Shown here: piece after piece, positions 39,635 through 48,733 of the stretch
How the letters are laid out: each line of letters opens with the position of its first letter
Numbering within the stretch: position 1 is the stretch's first letter
Source of the DNA: Streptomyces plumbidurans
GTDB lineage: Bacteria > Actinomycetota > Actinomycetes > Streptomycetales > Streptomycetaceae
Assembly (NCBI RefSeq): GCF_019857225.1
Contig: NZ_JAFJSY010000052.1
Location: 1 to 64,000, forward strand
Direction of reading: 5' to 3'
DNA: 64,000 nucleotides
Notes under the pieces: model-generated
What the model saw: only the letters and a program-made list of their open reading frames with translations
What the model was told of the DNA's origin: nothing
The model's database searches: none
Program-made: the position numbers and the translations under genes

Positions 39635-41335
39635 TCAGCCGAGTGCGGATGCCGCCCCCTTGAGCACCAGTCCGATCCCCAGGGCGACGACGAGGAACGC
39701 CGACGCCAGGGGGGCGTTCCTGCGGACCAGGGTGGCGACCGGATGGCCGGTCCAGCGGGGGCGCCTGTCCAGCAGGCGGTTCATCCCGGTGCCCAGCTTG
39801 ACCACCGCGAACCCGGCCGCGGTGAGGGTCAGCGCGAGCCCGACGCCGTACGCGACGACGAGCAGCAGCCCGAACCAGGCCTGGCCCAGCGCCGCGGCAC
39901 CGACGAGCACGACGACGGCGGACGGACTGGGCACGAGACCGCCGGCGAAACCGAGCAGGATCGTGCCGCGGAGAGTCGGGGCGGTGGAGTGGGTGTGGGT
40001 GAAGCCGCCGTGGGTGTGCTCGACGGAGTGGGGGTGGGTGTGGGCGTGGTCGTGGGGGTGGTCGTGGTCGTGGGGGTGGGTGTGCGGGTAGGTGGGGTCC
40101 TGGCCGTGGTCGTGCGTGTGAGCGGGTTGATGGGGATGCGGGTGCGGGTGGGCTTCGGTGGTCGCCGTTGCGGTCTGCGTGTGGGCGGCGACCAGGGCGA
40201 GTTCGCGTACCTCGGGCTCATCGGTCCCATGCGTGTGGGGGTGAGCGTCCGGGCCGTGCGGGTGGGGATGGCCGTGGGTGTGGGTGTGGGTGTGCCCGGG
40301 GCCGCGGTTGCGCCAGGCCCGGCGTACGAGGGTCGCGCCCGCGCAGAACACCATGACGCCGCTCGCGATGCCCAGCCAGGTGATCACCGAGGGCGCCGCG
40401 CCCGAACCGGCCGTGACCAGGAGGCCCAGCGCGACCACCCCCAGCGTGTGCGTGACCGTCACCGAGGCGGCCAGGGGCAGTACGTCCTTGAGCCGGGCGC
40501 GGCCGCCGCGGGCGGCTGCCGTCGCCGCCATCAGGGTCTTGCCGTGGCCCGGCGCGAGCGCGTGCATCGCGCCCAGGACGACCGCGATCAGCAGCGCCAG
40601 CGCGGCGAAGCCGACGGTGAGGTCGTGCCGGGCGACCAGCGAGTCCAGGGCGCGGGTCCAGCGGTCCGCGCCGCGCGGCAGCACGGAGGCGGCCGGCGCG
40701 TCCTGCCGGTCCTCGGTGAGGGCGGGCCCGCCGGGGCGCACCCGCAGGGAGGCCGAGGAGGTGTCGGCGGGGGAGGTGAGCAACTCCTTGGGGTAGCTGG
40801 TGAGTTCGCGGGAGACCGAGCTTTTCGGTACGTCCGTGGCGGTGAGCGTCATACGGTCGCCGCGGGCGGTGATCTCCCGCCAGCCGGGCCCGGAGTTCGC
40901 GCCCGCGCTGTGGAAGCCGACGGTCACGGTGTCGCCCTCGGGCAGCGGCGCCGTCAGCCGGCACTCGACCCGCAGCGTGTTCAGCCCCGCCTGCCCGGGC
41001 CGCAGCCGCGCCGTGATTCCGGCGACCGTCAGGTGGGCGGCCCGCCCGTCAACAGTGACCTTGCTGCCGTCCGCTGCCTTCGCGCACCGCTCACGTGCCC
41101 ACTCGGTCGTGCCGAGCCGCTCGATGTCGGGCTTGGCCTGGGTGGCGGGGATCTCGGCGAGGTCCTCGACGTGGTCGACGCGGAGCCGGTCGGGCGTGGC
41201 CACGAGGCCGTCGTAGCGGTTGACGGTGAAGTTGCCGAGGGGGTGCGCGCTCGCGCTGGTGGAAGGAGTCAGCGCGAGCGCGCAGGCCGCCGTGAGGACG
41301 GCCCCGGTGGAGGCGAGCAGCCGACGAGGGTTCAC
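39635..41335 (-). CDS. NicO/RcnA-type nickel-cobalt transporter with His-rich loop
   Basis: 566-residue membrane protein. Signal-like segment 1-33, then an extracytoplasmic beta domain (about 34-225; HPLGNFTVNRYDGL is a typical opening), then six to eight membrane helices of the NicO family. LGAMHALAPGHGKTLMAA is the conserved His/Asp-type metal motif, and FAGGLVPSPSAVVVLVGAAALG is the second signature. Between them a loop of about 110 residues is packed with His (HTHTHTHGHPHPHG and HPHDHDHPHDHAHTHPH). It probably binds Ni, Co or another divalent metal for export or import. The GTG start (GTGA overlap) couples it to the upstream TPR gene. Direction of transport and ion are not decided by sequence. 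Confidence 0.88.
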   Translation of the reverse strand: MNPRRLLASTGAVLTAACALALTPSTSASAHPLGNFTVNRYDGLVATPDRLRVDHVEDLAEIPATQAKPDIERLGTTEWARERCAKAADGSKVTVDGRAAHLTVAGITARLRPGQAGLNTLRVECRLTAPLPEGDTVTVGFHSAGANSGPGWREITARGDRMTLTATDVPKSSVSRELTSYPKELLTSPADTSSASLRVRPGGPALTEDRQDAPAASVLPRGADRWTRALDSLVARHDLTVGFAALALLIAVVLGAMHALAPGHGKTLMAATAAARGGRARLKDVLPLAASVTVTHTLGVVALGLLVTAGSGAAPSVITWLGIASGVMVFCAGATLVRRAWRNRGPGHTHTHTHGHPHPHGPDAHPHTHGTDEPEVRELALVAAHTQTATATTEAHPHPHPHQPAHTHDHGQDPTYPHTHPHDHDHPHDHAHTHPHSVEHTHGGFTHTHSTAPTLRGTILLGFAGGLVPSPSAVVVLVGAAALGQAWFGLLLVVAYGVGLALTLTAAGFAVVKLGTGMNRLLDRRPRWTGHPVATLVRRNAPLASAFLVVALGIGLVLKGAASALG

Positions 41336-42849
41336 TGCGCCGCCTCCAGGTTTTTGATCGCCGCACGGGCCTCGCGCGCGCCCAGCGGTGAGAAGCCGGG
41401 GTTCAGTTTCAGTGCCGCCTTCAGCGAGGCGCGCGCGTCCTCTCGGTGGCCGGTGGCGCGCTCGATCATGCCGCGGTGATAGAGGAACAGGGCGTTGTGG
41501 TAGCCGGTGGCCGTCGCCTGCCGGGCGTACGAAAGGGCCTGTGTGTCCTTGCCGTTGACGTGCAACGCCCAGGCCAGTGCGTCCGCGGTGTGCACGGTGT
41601 GCCGCCGGGCCCACTCCGCGCGGGCGGCGCGCAGGGCCGAGGCCTTGTCGCCGTGGTCGGCGGCGGCGAGCGCGGTGTCGAGGTCGGCGTTGACGCCGTT
41701 GGCGCGGGCGAGCGCGATCCACGCGTCCACCAGGGCGTACTGGTCGCGGGCCTTCTCCTTGTCGCCCTCGGCGCCGCGCTCCTCGTACATCTCGCCGAGC
41801 TGGACCAGCGGTTGCGGCAGCGGATAGCGGGCGACGACCTGTTCCATCCCCTTGATGGCGGCGGCCCGGTCGCCGCTCGCGTACTGGGCGAGGGCCCGGC
41901 CCTGCAGCGCGGGGAGGTAGTTCTCGTCGGCGGCGAGCGCCCGGGCGTAGTAGGTCAGCGCGCTCTTGTAGTCGCCCTGGTTCCAGGCGAGTTGGCCGAG
42001 CTGGGCGGCGACGTAGGAGATGTCGCCGCGGGCGGTGGCGGAGCCGAGGGCCTGTGCCAGGACCCGGTGCGCCGTCCGCACGTCCCCGCGCAGCTCATGG
42101 ACGTACGCGTACCGGGTGAAGACCGGGACGCCCGGGCGCCGGGAGTCGGCGGTGTCGGCGGCCTTGGACGCGTCGGCGTAGCGGCCGAGTTCGACGAGGG
42201 CGTCGATACGGGAGGAGAGGGCGCGCTCGCTGTACGGGTTCTCCTTGAGCACGCGGTCCGCGTACGTGAGGGCGTCCGCGAAGTCGTGCCGCGCGGCGGC
42301 CAGAGCGGCCTGACCCGTGACGGCCTGCTCGTTGCCGCGCTTCAGCTCCAGGGAGCGCTTCAGCGCCTTCTGGGCCTGCGGGTAGCGGGAGGGGTCGCCC
42401 TTGGTGCGGGCCTGCTCGACATAGGCGAGACCCAGCGTGGCCCAGCTGCCGAAGTCCTTCGGCTGGGTGCGGAGTTGGGCCTGCAGCGCGGCGATGCTCG
42501 CGTCCAGGCCGCCGCCGGACAGCGCCGCCGGTGACAGGGCGGCGGAGGCGGCGGCGACGGTGGTGTCCTTGTGGTCCCTCAGGGCGCCGACCGCGATGGA
42601 CCCGGCCGTGAGCGCGACCGCCAACAGCGCGACTGTGCCTCCGAGTTGGAGTGCCCGCAGCCGACGCCCGGTCTCGCCCACCCGCCGTACGGCCGCCACC
42701 CGCGGATCGGCTTCCGCGTCCTCGGTGGAGTCGGCGCCGTTGCCGGGCTGCTGGGGGTCACCGGCGCGTGGCGTCTTCTCTTCCGCCGGGCCGACCGGCG
42801 CGGTGCCGTTCTCCGACTCCGGCTCGGTGCCGTTCGTACGCGGGGCCAT
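41332..42849 (-). CDS. Membrane-anchored TPR protein
   Basis: 505-residue protein. The N-terminal 65 residues are charged and disordered; one TM helix at about 69-90 (LGGTVALLAVALTAGSIAVGA) puts the rest outside the cell. About ten TPR-like helical pairs follow (for example WATLGLAYVEQARTKGDPSR, LGQLAWNQGDYKSALTYYARAL, LFLYHRGMIERATGHREDA). It lies between the DUF4331 gene and the NicO transporter, overlapping the latter by 4 bp. It probably scaffolds a complex between the two products. No enzymatic motif is present. Confidence 0.85.
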   Translation of the reverse strand: MAPRTNGTEPESENGTAPVGPAEEKTPRAGDPQQPGNGADSTEDAEADPRVAAVRRVGETGRRLRALQLGGTVALLAVALTAGSIAVGALRDHKDTTVAAASAALSPAALSGGGLDASIAALQAQLRTQPKDFGSWATLGLAYVEQARTKGDPSRYPQAQKALKRSLELKRGNEQAVTGQAALAAARHDFADALTYADRVLKENPYSERALSSRIDALVELGRYADASKAADTADSRRPGVPVFTRYAYVHELRGDVRTAHRVLAQALGSATARGDISYVAAQLGQLAWNQGDYKSALTYYARALAADENYLPALQGRALAQYASGDRAAAIKGMEQVVARYPLPQPLVQLGEMYEERGAEGDKEKARDQYALVDAWIALARANGVNADLDTALAAADHGDKASALRAARAEWARRHTVHTADALAWALHVNGKDTQALSYARQATATGYHNALFLYHRGMIERATGHREDARASLKAALKLNPGFSPLGAREARAAIKNLEAAQ

Positions 42850-42994
42850 GCCCTCTCCTCATTCGACGTGCTGCGACCGGACGTTGCGGGATGGTCGGGC
42901 CCGGGCGGAGCCCGGACCGCAGGGGGCGGGGAACTGCGCGACCAGCCACAGCGTCGCTGCGGACGAACGACGGCCGGCAGTCCCCCCGCGAGGT

Positions 42995-44527
42995 TCAGTA
43001 CGCACGCCTCCGCATCCGGCGCCACCACATCAGCGCGACCCCGATCAGTGCGATCCCCGCCGCACCGGCGCCCGCCGACCCCGCGATCAGCGCCATGTTG
43101 TTGCTGCTGCCGCCGGAGGTGGGCTGCAGGGCGTCACCCAGCTGGTTGCGGACGTCGTTGCCGCTGGTGACCCCCTTGGCGGTGGCACCGCGCGAACCGG
43201 CCGTCGGGTTGGCCAGGTACGGGAAGGAGTGGCCGAAGCCCTTGTCGTTCTTGTCGACCGCGTCGCCCAAGTCGTTCTTGGAACCGACCAGTTCACCCTC
43301 GACGACCTGGAGCGCCTCGTCGACCACGTCGTCGGTGAGACGACGGCCGTTCGGGAAGCCCGCGTTGTCCCCGTCGAGCACGCCCAGCCGCTTCGGGCTG
43401 GCCGCCGGCTTGATCGAGGTGTTCAGGCGCAGCTCCTCCGCGGGCCGGACCTTCGGCGGCTGGTTGAGCCCCTTGACGCCCTTGAGGAACACGTCGACCA
43501 GGTCGTTGCGCGGCTCGGTCGGCGCCTTGATCTTGTAGATCGACTCGATGAGCTTCGGCAGCTCGGGGTTGGTCACGTTCTTCAGGAACTGGCCGTCGTT
43601 CCAGGGCGAGGAGGCGTTGAACTTGTCCTTGTCCTTCAGCGGGTTGACGACCTCGTTGACCAGTGGGTTGCCGAGCCGCGAGACCTGCTCGTAGTAGCCC
43701 TGGGCGTTCCTGCGCTGGGTCGTCGACCAGATGCCGACGACCGGCTGCTTCGCCGACTCGGTGATCATGTCGGTCGGGACCTGCAGGGCGATCGAGTTGA
43801 CGTTGTAGCCCTTGAGGGTGTCTCGTCCGACCTCGGAGAGGTTGCCGCCGTACAGCAGGTCGAAGACCCGCAGGTCCAGGAAGAACGGGTCGTCGGCCTG
43901 GCCCGCGAACGTCTGCGCGCCGTTGGCGAGCTTGTATACCGCCTGCTTGCGCAGCGTGTTGTAGTCCGGCATCGACGCCTTGCCGACATTGGACGGAGCC
44001 ACCGGCACGTCGTCGGCGAGCTTCGTCTTCGACACCACCTTCTGGTTGTGCAGCTTGATCAGGTCGATGTCGTACGACTGCGTGACGTTCAGGTCGGGGT
44101 CGTCGAGGCTGGTGACGGCGCCCGTGTTGTAGAGGAACGTCTTCTTGTTCTTCGTATGAGTCTTGAAGGTGTAGCGCAGCAGCAACTCGCCCTGTGCGTC
44201 GCCGTTGTTGTCGATGTGGATGTCGTACTGCGCGTCGTCGGCGAACGTGTAGAAGTTCGGGCCGCCCGCCGGGTCCTCGAAGGGGATCCAGTTGGCGATG
44301 ATCGTCGTCGTGTCCGGCTTGTCCGGGCTGACGAACGCGTACACGTCGGTGTTGTCGTACTGCGGCTGCCCCGAGATCAGCGGGGCCTCCCGGTGGCTGG
44401 AGGCGGATGCCGCCCCCGGTTCCAGCGTGGCGACGCCGGCGGCCGTGAGCCCTCCGGCAGCCAGCGCGCCGGCTATCAGGGTCGCGACGCTCCTGTGTCC
44501 CGCACCGCTCCTGGAAATAGGTGTCAT
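42995..44527 (-). CDS. Secreted DUF4331 protein
   Basis: 510-residue exported protein. N-terminal signal (about 1-42, ending ASA-SSHREAPLI, the DUF4331 opening), then the DUF4331 domain to about 460 (YDNTDVYAFVSPDKPDTTTIIANWIPFEDPAGG; DIHIDNNGDAQGELLLRYTF; RLGNPLVNEVV). A Gly/Ser segment leads to a C-terminal TM helix (NMALIAGSAGAGAAGIALIG) and a basic tail, so it stays on the membrane facing out. The family is repeatedly found beside sigK-like sigma genes and NicO transporters; its function is unknown. Start ATG 44527 follows GAGGAC. It is the first gene of the DUF4331-TPR-NicO operon, divergent from the sigma factor. Confidence 0.87.
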   Translation of the reverse strand: MTPISRSGAGHRSVATLIAGALAAGGLTAAGVATLEPGAASASSHREAPLISGQPQYDNTDVYAFVSPDKPDTTTIIANWIPFEDPAGGPNFYTFADDAQYDIHIDNNGDAQGELLLRYTFKTHTKNKKTFLYNTGAVTSLDDPDLNVTQSYDIDLIKLHNQKVVSKTKLADDVPVAPSNVGKASMPDYNTLRKQAVYKLANGAQTFAGQADDPFFLDLRVFDLLYGGNLSEVGRDTLKGYNVNSIALQVPTDMITESAKQPVVGIWSTTQRRNAQGYYEQVSRLGNPLVNEVVNPLKDKDKFNASSPWNDGQFLKNVTNPELPKLIESIYKIKAPTEPRNDLVDVFLKGVKGLNQPPKVRPAEELRLNTSIKPAASPKRLGVLDGDNAGFPNGRRLTDDVVDEALQVVEGELVGSKNDLGDAVDKNDKGFGHSFPYLANPTAGSRGATAKGVTSGNDVRNQLGDALQPTSGGSSNNMALIAGSAGAGAAGIALIGVALMWWRRMRRRAY

Positions 44528-44782
44528 GCCGTCCGTCCTCAGTCCCAACTTGCCTGACGCACGCTGATTCGGAGCCGTCGGCGGGGTGGATTGGTCGAAT
44601 CCCGAAGGTTCTTGCGGCGAGTTCGGACGCCCGTCCCGGACCAGCGGGCCGTGAATCGCGTTTCACCGGCCGCGGACCCGCGTTTTCGGCACTCTGATCC
44701 GTAACCCCATCCGGAGGTGCGTTCGTTGCGAATGCCTGGTGTGACGGGACGGGGCCCTTGCGGCCGCAGAGAGGGGGACCGC

Positions 44783-45325
44783 GTGGAGGCGGACGAGCTT
44801 CTGGCGCTCGTGGCGGGCGGAGACCAGAAGGCCTTCGAGGAGCTGTACGGGCTGGTGTCGGGGCCGGTGTTCGGACTGGTGCGCCGGGTCGTACGGGACC
44901 CCGCGCAGTCGGAGGAGGTGGCCCAGGAGGTGCTGCTGGAACTGTGGCGGTCCGCCGCGCGGTTCGACCCCGCGCGCGGCAGCGCCCTGTCCTGGATCCT
45001 CACCCTCGCCCACCGCCGGGCCGTCGACCGGGTGCGCAGCGCCCGCGCGGCCGGCGAGCGCGAGCAGCGCGAGGCGCGCCGGGCCCACCACCCCGCCTTC
45101 GACCAGGTCACCGAGGAGGTCGAGGCGGGCCTCGAACGGGAGTGGGTGCGCCGCTGTCTGGACCGGCTCACCGATCTGCAGCGTCAGTCCGTCACCCTCG
45201 CCTACTACGACGGCTACACGTACCGTGAAGTGGCCGAGCGGCTCTCCCTGCCGCTGGGCACGGTCAAGACCCGCATGCGCGATGGACTCACCCAGCTGCG
45301 CAAGTGCCTGGGAGGTGTCGCATGA
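44783..45325 (+). CDS. sigK: ECF sigma factor, SigK-like
   Basis: 180-residue extracytoplasmic-function sigma factor. Region 2 spans about 10-80 (AFEELYGLVSGPVFGLVRRVVRD, EEVAQEVLLELWRSAARFDP) and region 4 about 120-172 (LTDLQRQSVTLAYYDGYTYREVAERL, GTVKTRMRDGL). Its coupling by ATGA to an RskA-family anti-sigma gene identifies the SigK class. Start GTG 44783 follows GAGGGGG; upstream in-frame GTG 44717 and ATG 44732 would add a basic extension and lack a good site. The divergent DUF4331 operon is a probable target. Confidence 0.88.
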   Translation: MEADELLALVAGGDQKAFEELYGLVSGPVFGLVRRVVRDPAQSEEVAQEVLLELWRSAARFDPARGSALSWILTLAHRRAVDRVRSARAAGEREQREARRAHHPAFDQVTEEVEAGLEREWVRRCLDRLTDLQRQSVTLAYYDGYTYREVAERLSLPLGTVKTRMRDGLTQLRKCLGGVA

Positions 45326-46131
45326 GTCTGCGCGACCGCCTGCGCCGCGAGGACCCGCACTCGCTGGCCGCCCCCTACGCGCTCGACGCGCTCACGCCCG
45401 CGGAGCGGGTCCGCTTCGAGAAGCACCTCGCCACGTGCGGAATCTGCGCCGCCGAGGTGCGGGCGCTGTCCGAGGACGCGGTCCGGCTGGCCTGGTCGAC
45501 GGCCGCCCCGGCACCGGCCGCGATGCGGGACCGGGTGCTGGCCGCCGTACGCGCCACACCGCAGGAGCCCGCGCACGAGCACACGCCCCAACTGCCGCCG
45601 CACGTCTGGGGCACGCAGCCACCGCCGGCGCGCTCCCGTGCGCCCCGCGAGCGCCGCCCGCTCTTCGTCCCCTTCGCCACGGCGACGGCCGCCGCGGCGC
45701 TCGTGGTCGCCTCGCTCTTTGCCGTCCAGGCCGACCGGACCCAGGACCAGCTGAACGCCGAGCGGGCCCAGTCGCGTGAGATCGCCCACGTTCTCGCAGC
45801 TCCCGACGCCCGCGCGACCGCGGGCCGGGGCGACCGTGGCCGCAACATCTCCGTGGTCGCCTCCGCTTCCGAAGGACGGGCGGTCGTCACCCTCAGCGGA
45901 TACGGCACCCTGCCCAGCGGACGCGTGCGCCAGCTGTGGCTCATGCGCCCCGATGCGCAACCACGCTCCCTCGGGCTGTTCGAGGGGGGCGACACGCCCC
46001 TGATCGCGACCGGCCTCAACAAGTCCGCAACATCACTGGCTGTGACCGTGGAGCCGGACGGTGGCTCACCTCAGCCCACCAGCCGGCCGATTGTCCAACT
46101 CGCCCTGAAAGCGGTTGGATTCGGAGAGTGA
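45322..46131 (+). CDS. rskA: Anti-sigma-K factor, RskA family
   Basis: 269-residue membrane anti-sigma factor. The cytoplasmic part has the zinc-binding anti-sigma motif HxxxCxxC at His35, Cys39 and Cys42 (FEKHLATCGICAAEV). A TM helix lies near 113-135 (PFATATAAAALVVASLFAVQ), and the extracytoplasmic RskA domain follows (GTLPSGRVRQLWLMRPD; SLAVTVEPDGGS). It binds SigK until released, by redox state or by proteolysis of the membrane protein. The start codon overlaps the sigK stop. Confidence 0.88.
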   Translation: MSLRDRLRREDPHSLAAPYALDALTPAERVRFEKHLATCGICAAEVRALSEDAVRLAWSTAAPAPAAMRDRVLAAVRATPQEPAHEHTPQLPPHVWGTQPPPARSRAPRERRPLFVPFATATAAAALVVASLFAVQADRTQDQLNAERAQSREIAHVLAAPDARATAGRGDRGRNISVVASASEGRAVVTLSGYGTLPSGRVRQLWLMRPDAQPRSLGLFEGGDTPLIATGLNKSATSLAVTVEPDGGSPQPTSRPIVQLALKAVGFGE

Positions 46132-46257
46132 CGAACGTGAAGTCGTCAACATCCTTACGGGGAAGGTGAATCCTGTGACCGCGATACACGAGTGCCCCGA
46201 GGGAGCGATAGGGTTACTCTGCCCGGGCCGGGTGGACTCGTACGGGTGGGGAGTGAC

Positions 46258-46527
46258 ATGGAACAGATAACAGTGCGCAGCAGGGCCAGGGTCCCTGCGA
46301 TCACGTACGGGAGCAGCGCGAGCAGCTCGCGGCTCGACCGGCACCTGTCGGTGCTGGGAGGTCCCGCCGTGCCGCAGCAGAAGGCCGCCGAGGCGACCTT
46401 GCTGATGCAGGAGCTCACCACGCGCGACACCCCGCAGGAGCGCAGCGCCAGGGGTGCGCGGATCAGCCGCGTCCTGCTCTTCGCGCCGCTGCGCCGCCTG
46501 CGCCGTTCGCTGTTCGGCGGGCGCTGA
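46258..46527 (+). CDS. Small basic protein, unknown function
   Basis: 89 residues, beginning MEQITVRSRARVPAITYG and ending RRLRRSLFGGR. It is basic, has no Cys, no signal and no membrane helix. The middle (about 35-60) is predicted helical. GC-biased third codon positions and the position after a GAGTG-type weak site support coding. It stands alone downstream of rskA with a 126-bp gap. I do not recognise a family. Confidence 0.6.
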   Translation: MEQITVRSRARVPAITYGSSASSSRLDRHLSVLGGPAVPQQKAAEATLLMQELTTRDTPQERSARGARISRVLLFAPLRRLRRSLFGGR

Positions 46528-46756
46528 GCCGCACCGGCGCCACCGGCGTGCCCACGCCCGGTCGACCGCACCCTCCCGGCGCAGCGCTGCTCACTCGTCG
46601 TCCGTCATCCCCACGGCAGCAGCGATGCTCAGGTGCGACACCGGGCGAGGGCCCGCGCCCTTCTCCTGAAGCCACGTCCCCGGCCGGACCCGAGGGTTCG
46701 CAACTCGCCACCAGCACAACTCCCCACCCCGCCAGGCGAGTTGCCCCATCGCGGCG

Positions 46757-47917
46757 CTAGATCAGGGCGAACTGGCCCTCCGGGCCTTCCTCATGGTGGT
46801 CCAGGACCGACGCCGGCCTGCGCGCGGCGTCGGAGACCGGCAGGACGCCCGCCGTGTGCAGCTCGGACGCCGTGACGGGGGCCGTCACCGTCAACTCCGC
46901 CTGCTGCGGCCGTACTTCGGCGAGCAGGGCCAGGACCGTGATCAGCTCAAGCAGTTCGGACGTCCATGCCTGCGGCCAGGTCGCCGGGCGGATCGCCGGG
47001 AGCGTGCCCGGCTCGGCCGGAGCGGTGCGCGCCGTGAACCACTGCTCCAGCACGCGCACACCCCCCGCCTCGAAGTCCCACGCCTCGGGCGGCACGGGGG
47101 AGATACGGCCCTCGTCGAGCAGCAGGGTCTCCTCGTCACGGTCGTAGTCGATAGTGAGCGGGCGCGACGACAGTGGGGCCCGGACATAGGGGCGGCGGCC
47201 GCCCGGCAGCTTGGGGCGCTCGCCGTCGCGGCGCATCAGCCACAGGATGCGGCGGCCCAACTCCACACCGCGCGACCACAGTTCGCCGTCCTCGGTGAGC
47301 GGGACCGTCAGGCCCGGCCGCACCGTCGCCATGATCCAGGCGAGCACGTCCGCCGGGGCGGGGGCGAGGCCCAGACGCTTGCCGAGGTGCTCCAGCAGGC
47401 CCGGCGCCAGGTTGGGCTCGGCGCCGCCGGGGCGGCGGTGGAGCGGGCGGATGCGGCCGGGGCGCAGCAGCGGGAGGTGGGACGTGGCGAGCAGCTGCGG
47501 TCCGCCCGTGTCGGAGGGGCTCTCCACGACGAAGACCTGCCGCTCGTCCGCCACCCGCCACAACTCCGGGCGGGCCGCGTCGATCAGCCGGTGGTCGGGG
47601 ATCAGCCACTGCTCGTCGAAGGCGGCGTGCAGCACGCGCACCGGCTCCGGGCAGGGGCCGGTGGCGCGGAGCAGCTTCTCCGTGCCGCTCGACTGGCCCG
47701 GCAGGCGGCCCACCGCCGAGCGCAGGGTGCGCGAGCGGGTCGGCTCGAACAGGGCCTCCCGGTCCGGGCCCTCGGCCTTCAGCAGGGCGTCCCAGCGGGA
47801 CTTCAGGGAGGCCGCGTCGGGGCCCGCCGGCCACCCCCGGCCGAGCCGCGGCGGTGCGACGGACCACGGCATGAGGTCCGCCAGCAGCGGAGCGTCGTCG
47901 TGCGTCACGCTGGGCAT
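46757..47917 (-). CDS. Lone type-ISP restriction specificity-like domain protein
   Basis: 386-residue protein resembling the C-terminal specificity part of type ISP restriction-modification enzymes (LlaBIII-like family, PF18135). Segments such as DEQWLIPDHRLIDAARPELWRV, VFVVESPSDTGGPQLLATS and RRPYVRAPLSSRPLTIDYD fit that domain. No helicase, nuclease or SAM-binding methyltransferase motif is present in it or in the genes on either side. It is therefore an isolated domain with some other use, for example DNA or RNA binding. Start ATG 47917; it is downstream of and co-directional with the GntR gene (40-bp gap). Confidence 0.65.
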   Translation of the reverse strand: MPSVTHDDAPLLADLMPWSVAPPRLGRGWPAGPDAASLKSRWDALLKAEGPDREALFEPTRSRTLRSAVGRLPGQSSGTEKLLRATGPCPEPVRVLHAAFDEQWLIPDHRLIDAARPELWRVADERQVFVVESPSDTGGPQLLATSHLPLLRPGRIRPLHRRPGGAEPNLAPGLLEHLGKRLGLAPAPADVLAWIMATVRPGLTVPLTEDGELWSRGVELGRRILWLMRRDGERPKLPGGRRPYVRAPLSSRPLTIDYDRDEETLLLDEGRISPVPPEAWDFEAGGVRVLEQWFTARTAPAEPGTLPAIRPATWPQAWTSELLELITVLALLAEVRPQQAELTVTAPVTASELHTAGVLPVSDAARRPASVLDHHEEGPEGQFALI

Positions 47918-47957
47918 CGTACGACCTTCCGCCGACAGGCATCCGGGGCCGGCGACC

Positions 47958-48707
47958 TCATGTGGCGTCCAGGGTCACCGTGAAGGAGAAGCGGTCGCCC
48001 CGGTAGTGGATCACCGCCGCGTCCAGCACCCTTCCCTCGGCGTCGTAGGTCACGCCCGTGTAGTGCAGGATCGGGCTGAGCAGCGGGACTTGGAGCAGCC
48101 GCGCCGTCTCCGGGTCGGCCAGCCGGGCCTGAACGGTGTCGGTGATACGGCTGATGTCCGCCCGCACGATGTCGCGCAGCACCTTGGTCATCGGGCGGTG
48201 CAGCAGTTCGGCCGCCTCGAACCGCGCCGCCACGTCCGGCCGCACGTAGTTGCGCGCGTGGTTCGTCGGTTCGCCCGTCTTCTCGTCGCTGCGCAGCCGG
48301 TGGTACGTGGCCACCTCGTCGAACCCGGGGAAGTACTCGGCGAGTTCGGGCGGCACCGGCCCCTCGCCGTGGTCCAGCAGCTCGGTCGTCATGCCGGACT
48401 GCTGGGCCACGATGGCGTCCACCGAGCCGAGCAGCCGGACCGGGGTGCCCCTGCGGGCGCCGGGCTCGATGAAGGTGCCCCGGCGCCGGTGCCGCGTGAT
48501 CAGGCCCTCGTCCTCCAGCTCCTTCAGCGCCTGCCGCATGGTCAGCACGCTCACCCCGTAGTGCCCCGCCAACTGCTCCTCGGTGGGCAGCCGCAGGGGG
48601 TCCTGCGGCGAGCGGCCGAGTATCGAGGCGCGCAGGGACTGCGAGACCTGGTACCAGAGCGGCAGCTTGCGGTTCAGGACGATCGAGTCCGGGGCGAAGG
48701 AGGTCAC
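47958..48707 (-). CDS. GntR/HutC-family regulator next to hmgA
   Basis: 249-residue regulator. Winged HTH at about 12-80 (LPLWYQVSQSLRASILG, LPTEEQLAGHYGVSVLTMRQALKELEDEG, RRRGTFIEPG) and a UTRA ligand domain at about 95-245. Start GTG 48707 is chosen because the preceding hmgA gene ends at 48734; a longer frame from 48773 would overlap it. Being directly downstream of hmgA suggests it controls homogentisate catabolism; the inverted repeat at 50092-50111 is a likely operator. The ligand could be homogentisate or a pathway acid. Confidence 0.85.
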   Translation of the reverse strand: MTSFAPDSIVLNRKLPLWYQVSQSLRASILGRSPQDPLRLPTEEQLAGHYGVSVLTMRQALKELEDEGLITRHRRRGTFIEPGARRGTPVRLLGSVDAIVAQQSGMTTELLDHGEGPVPPELAEYFPGFDEVATYHRLRSDEKTGEPTNHARNYVRPDVAARFEAAELLHRPMTKVLRDIVRADISRITDTVQARLADPETARLLQVPLLSPILHYTGVTYDAEGRVLDAAVIHYRGDRFSFTVTLDAT

Positions 48708-48733
48708 GGGCCATCCGTACCGGTCGGGGATCT

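Noticed and set aside
46757..47917. Restriction-modification defence island
   Set aside because: Only a specificity-like domain is present, with no nuclease, helicase, methyltransferase or mobility gene near it.
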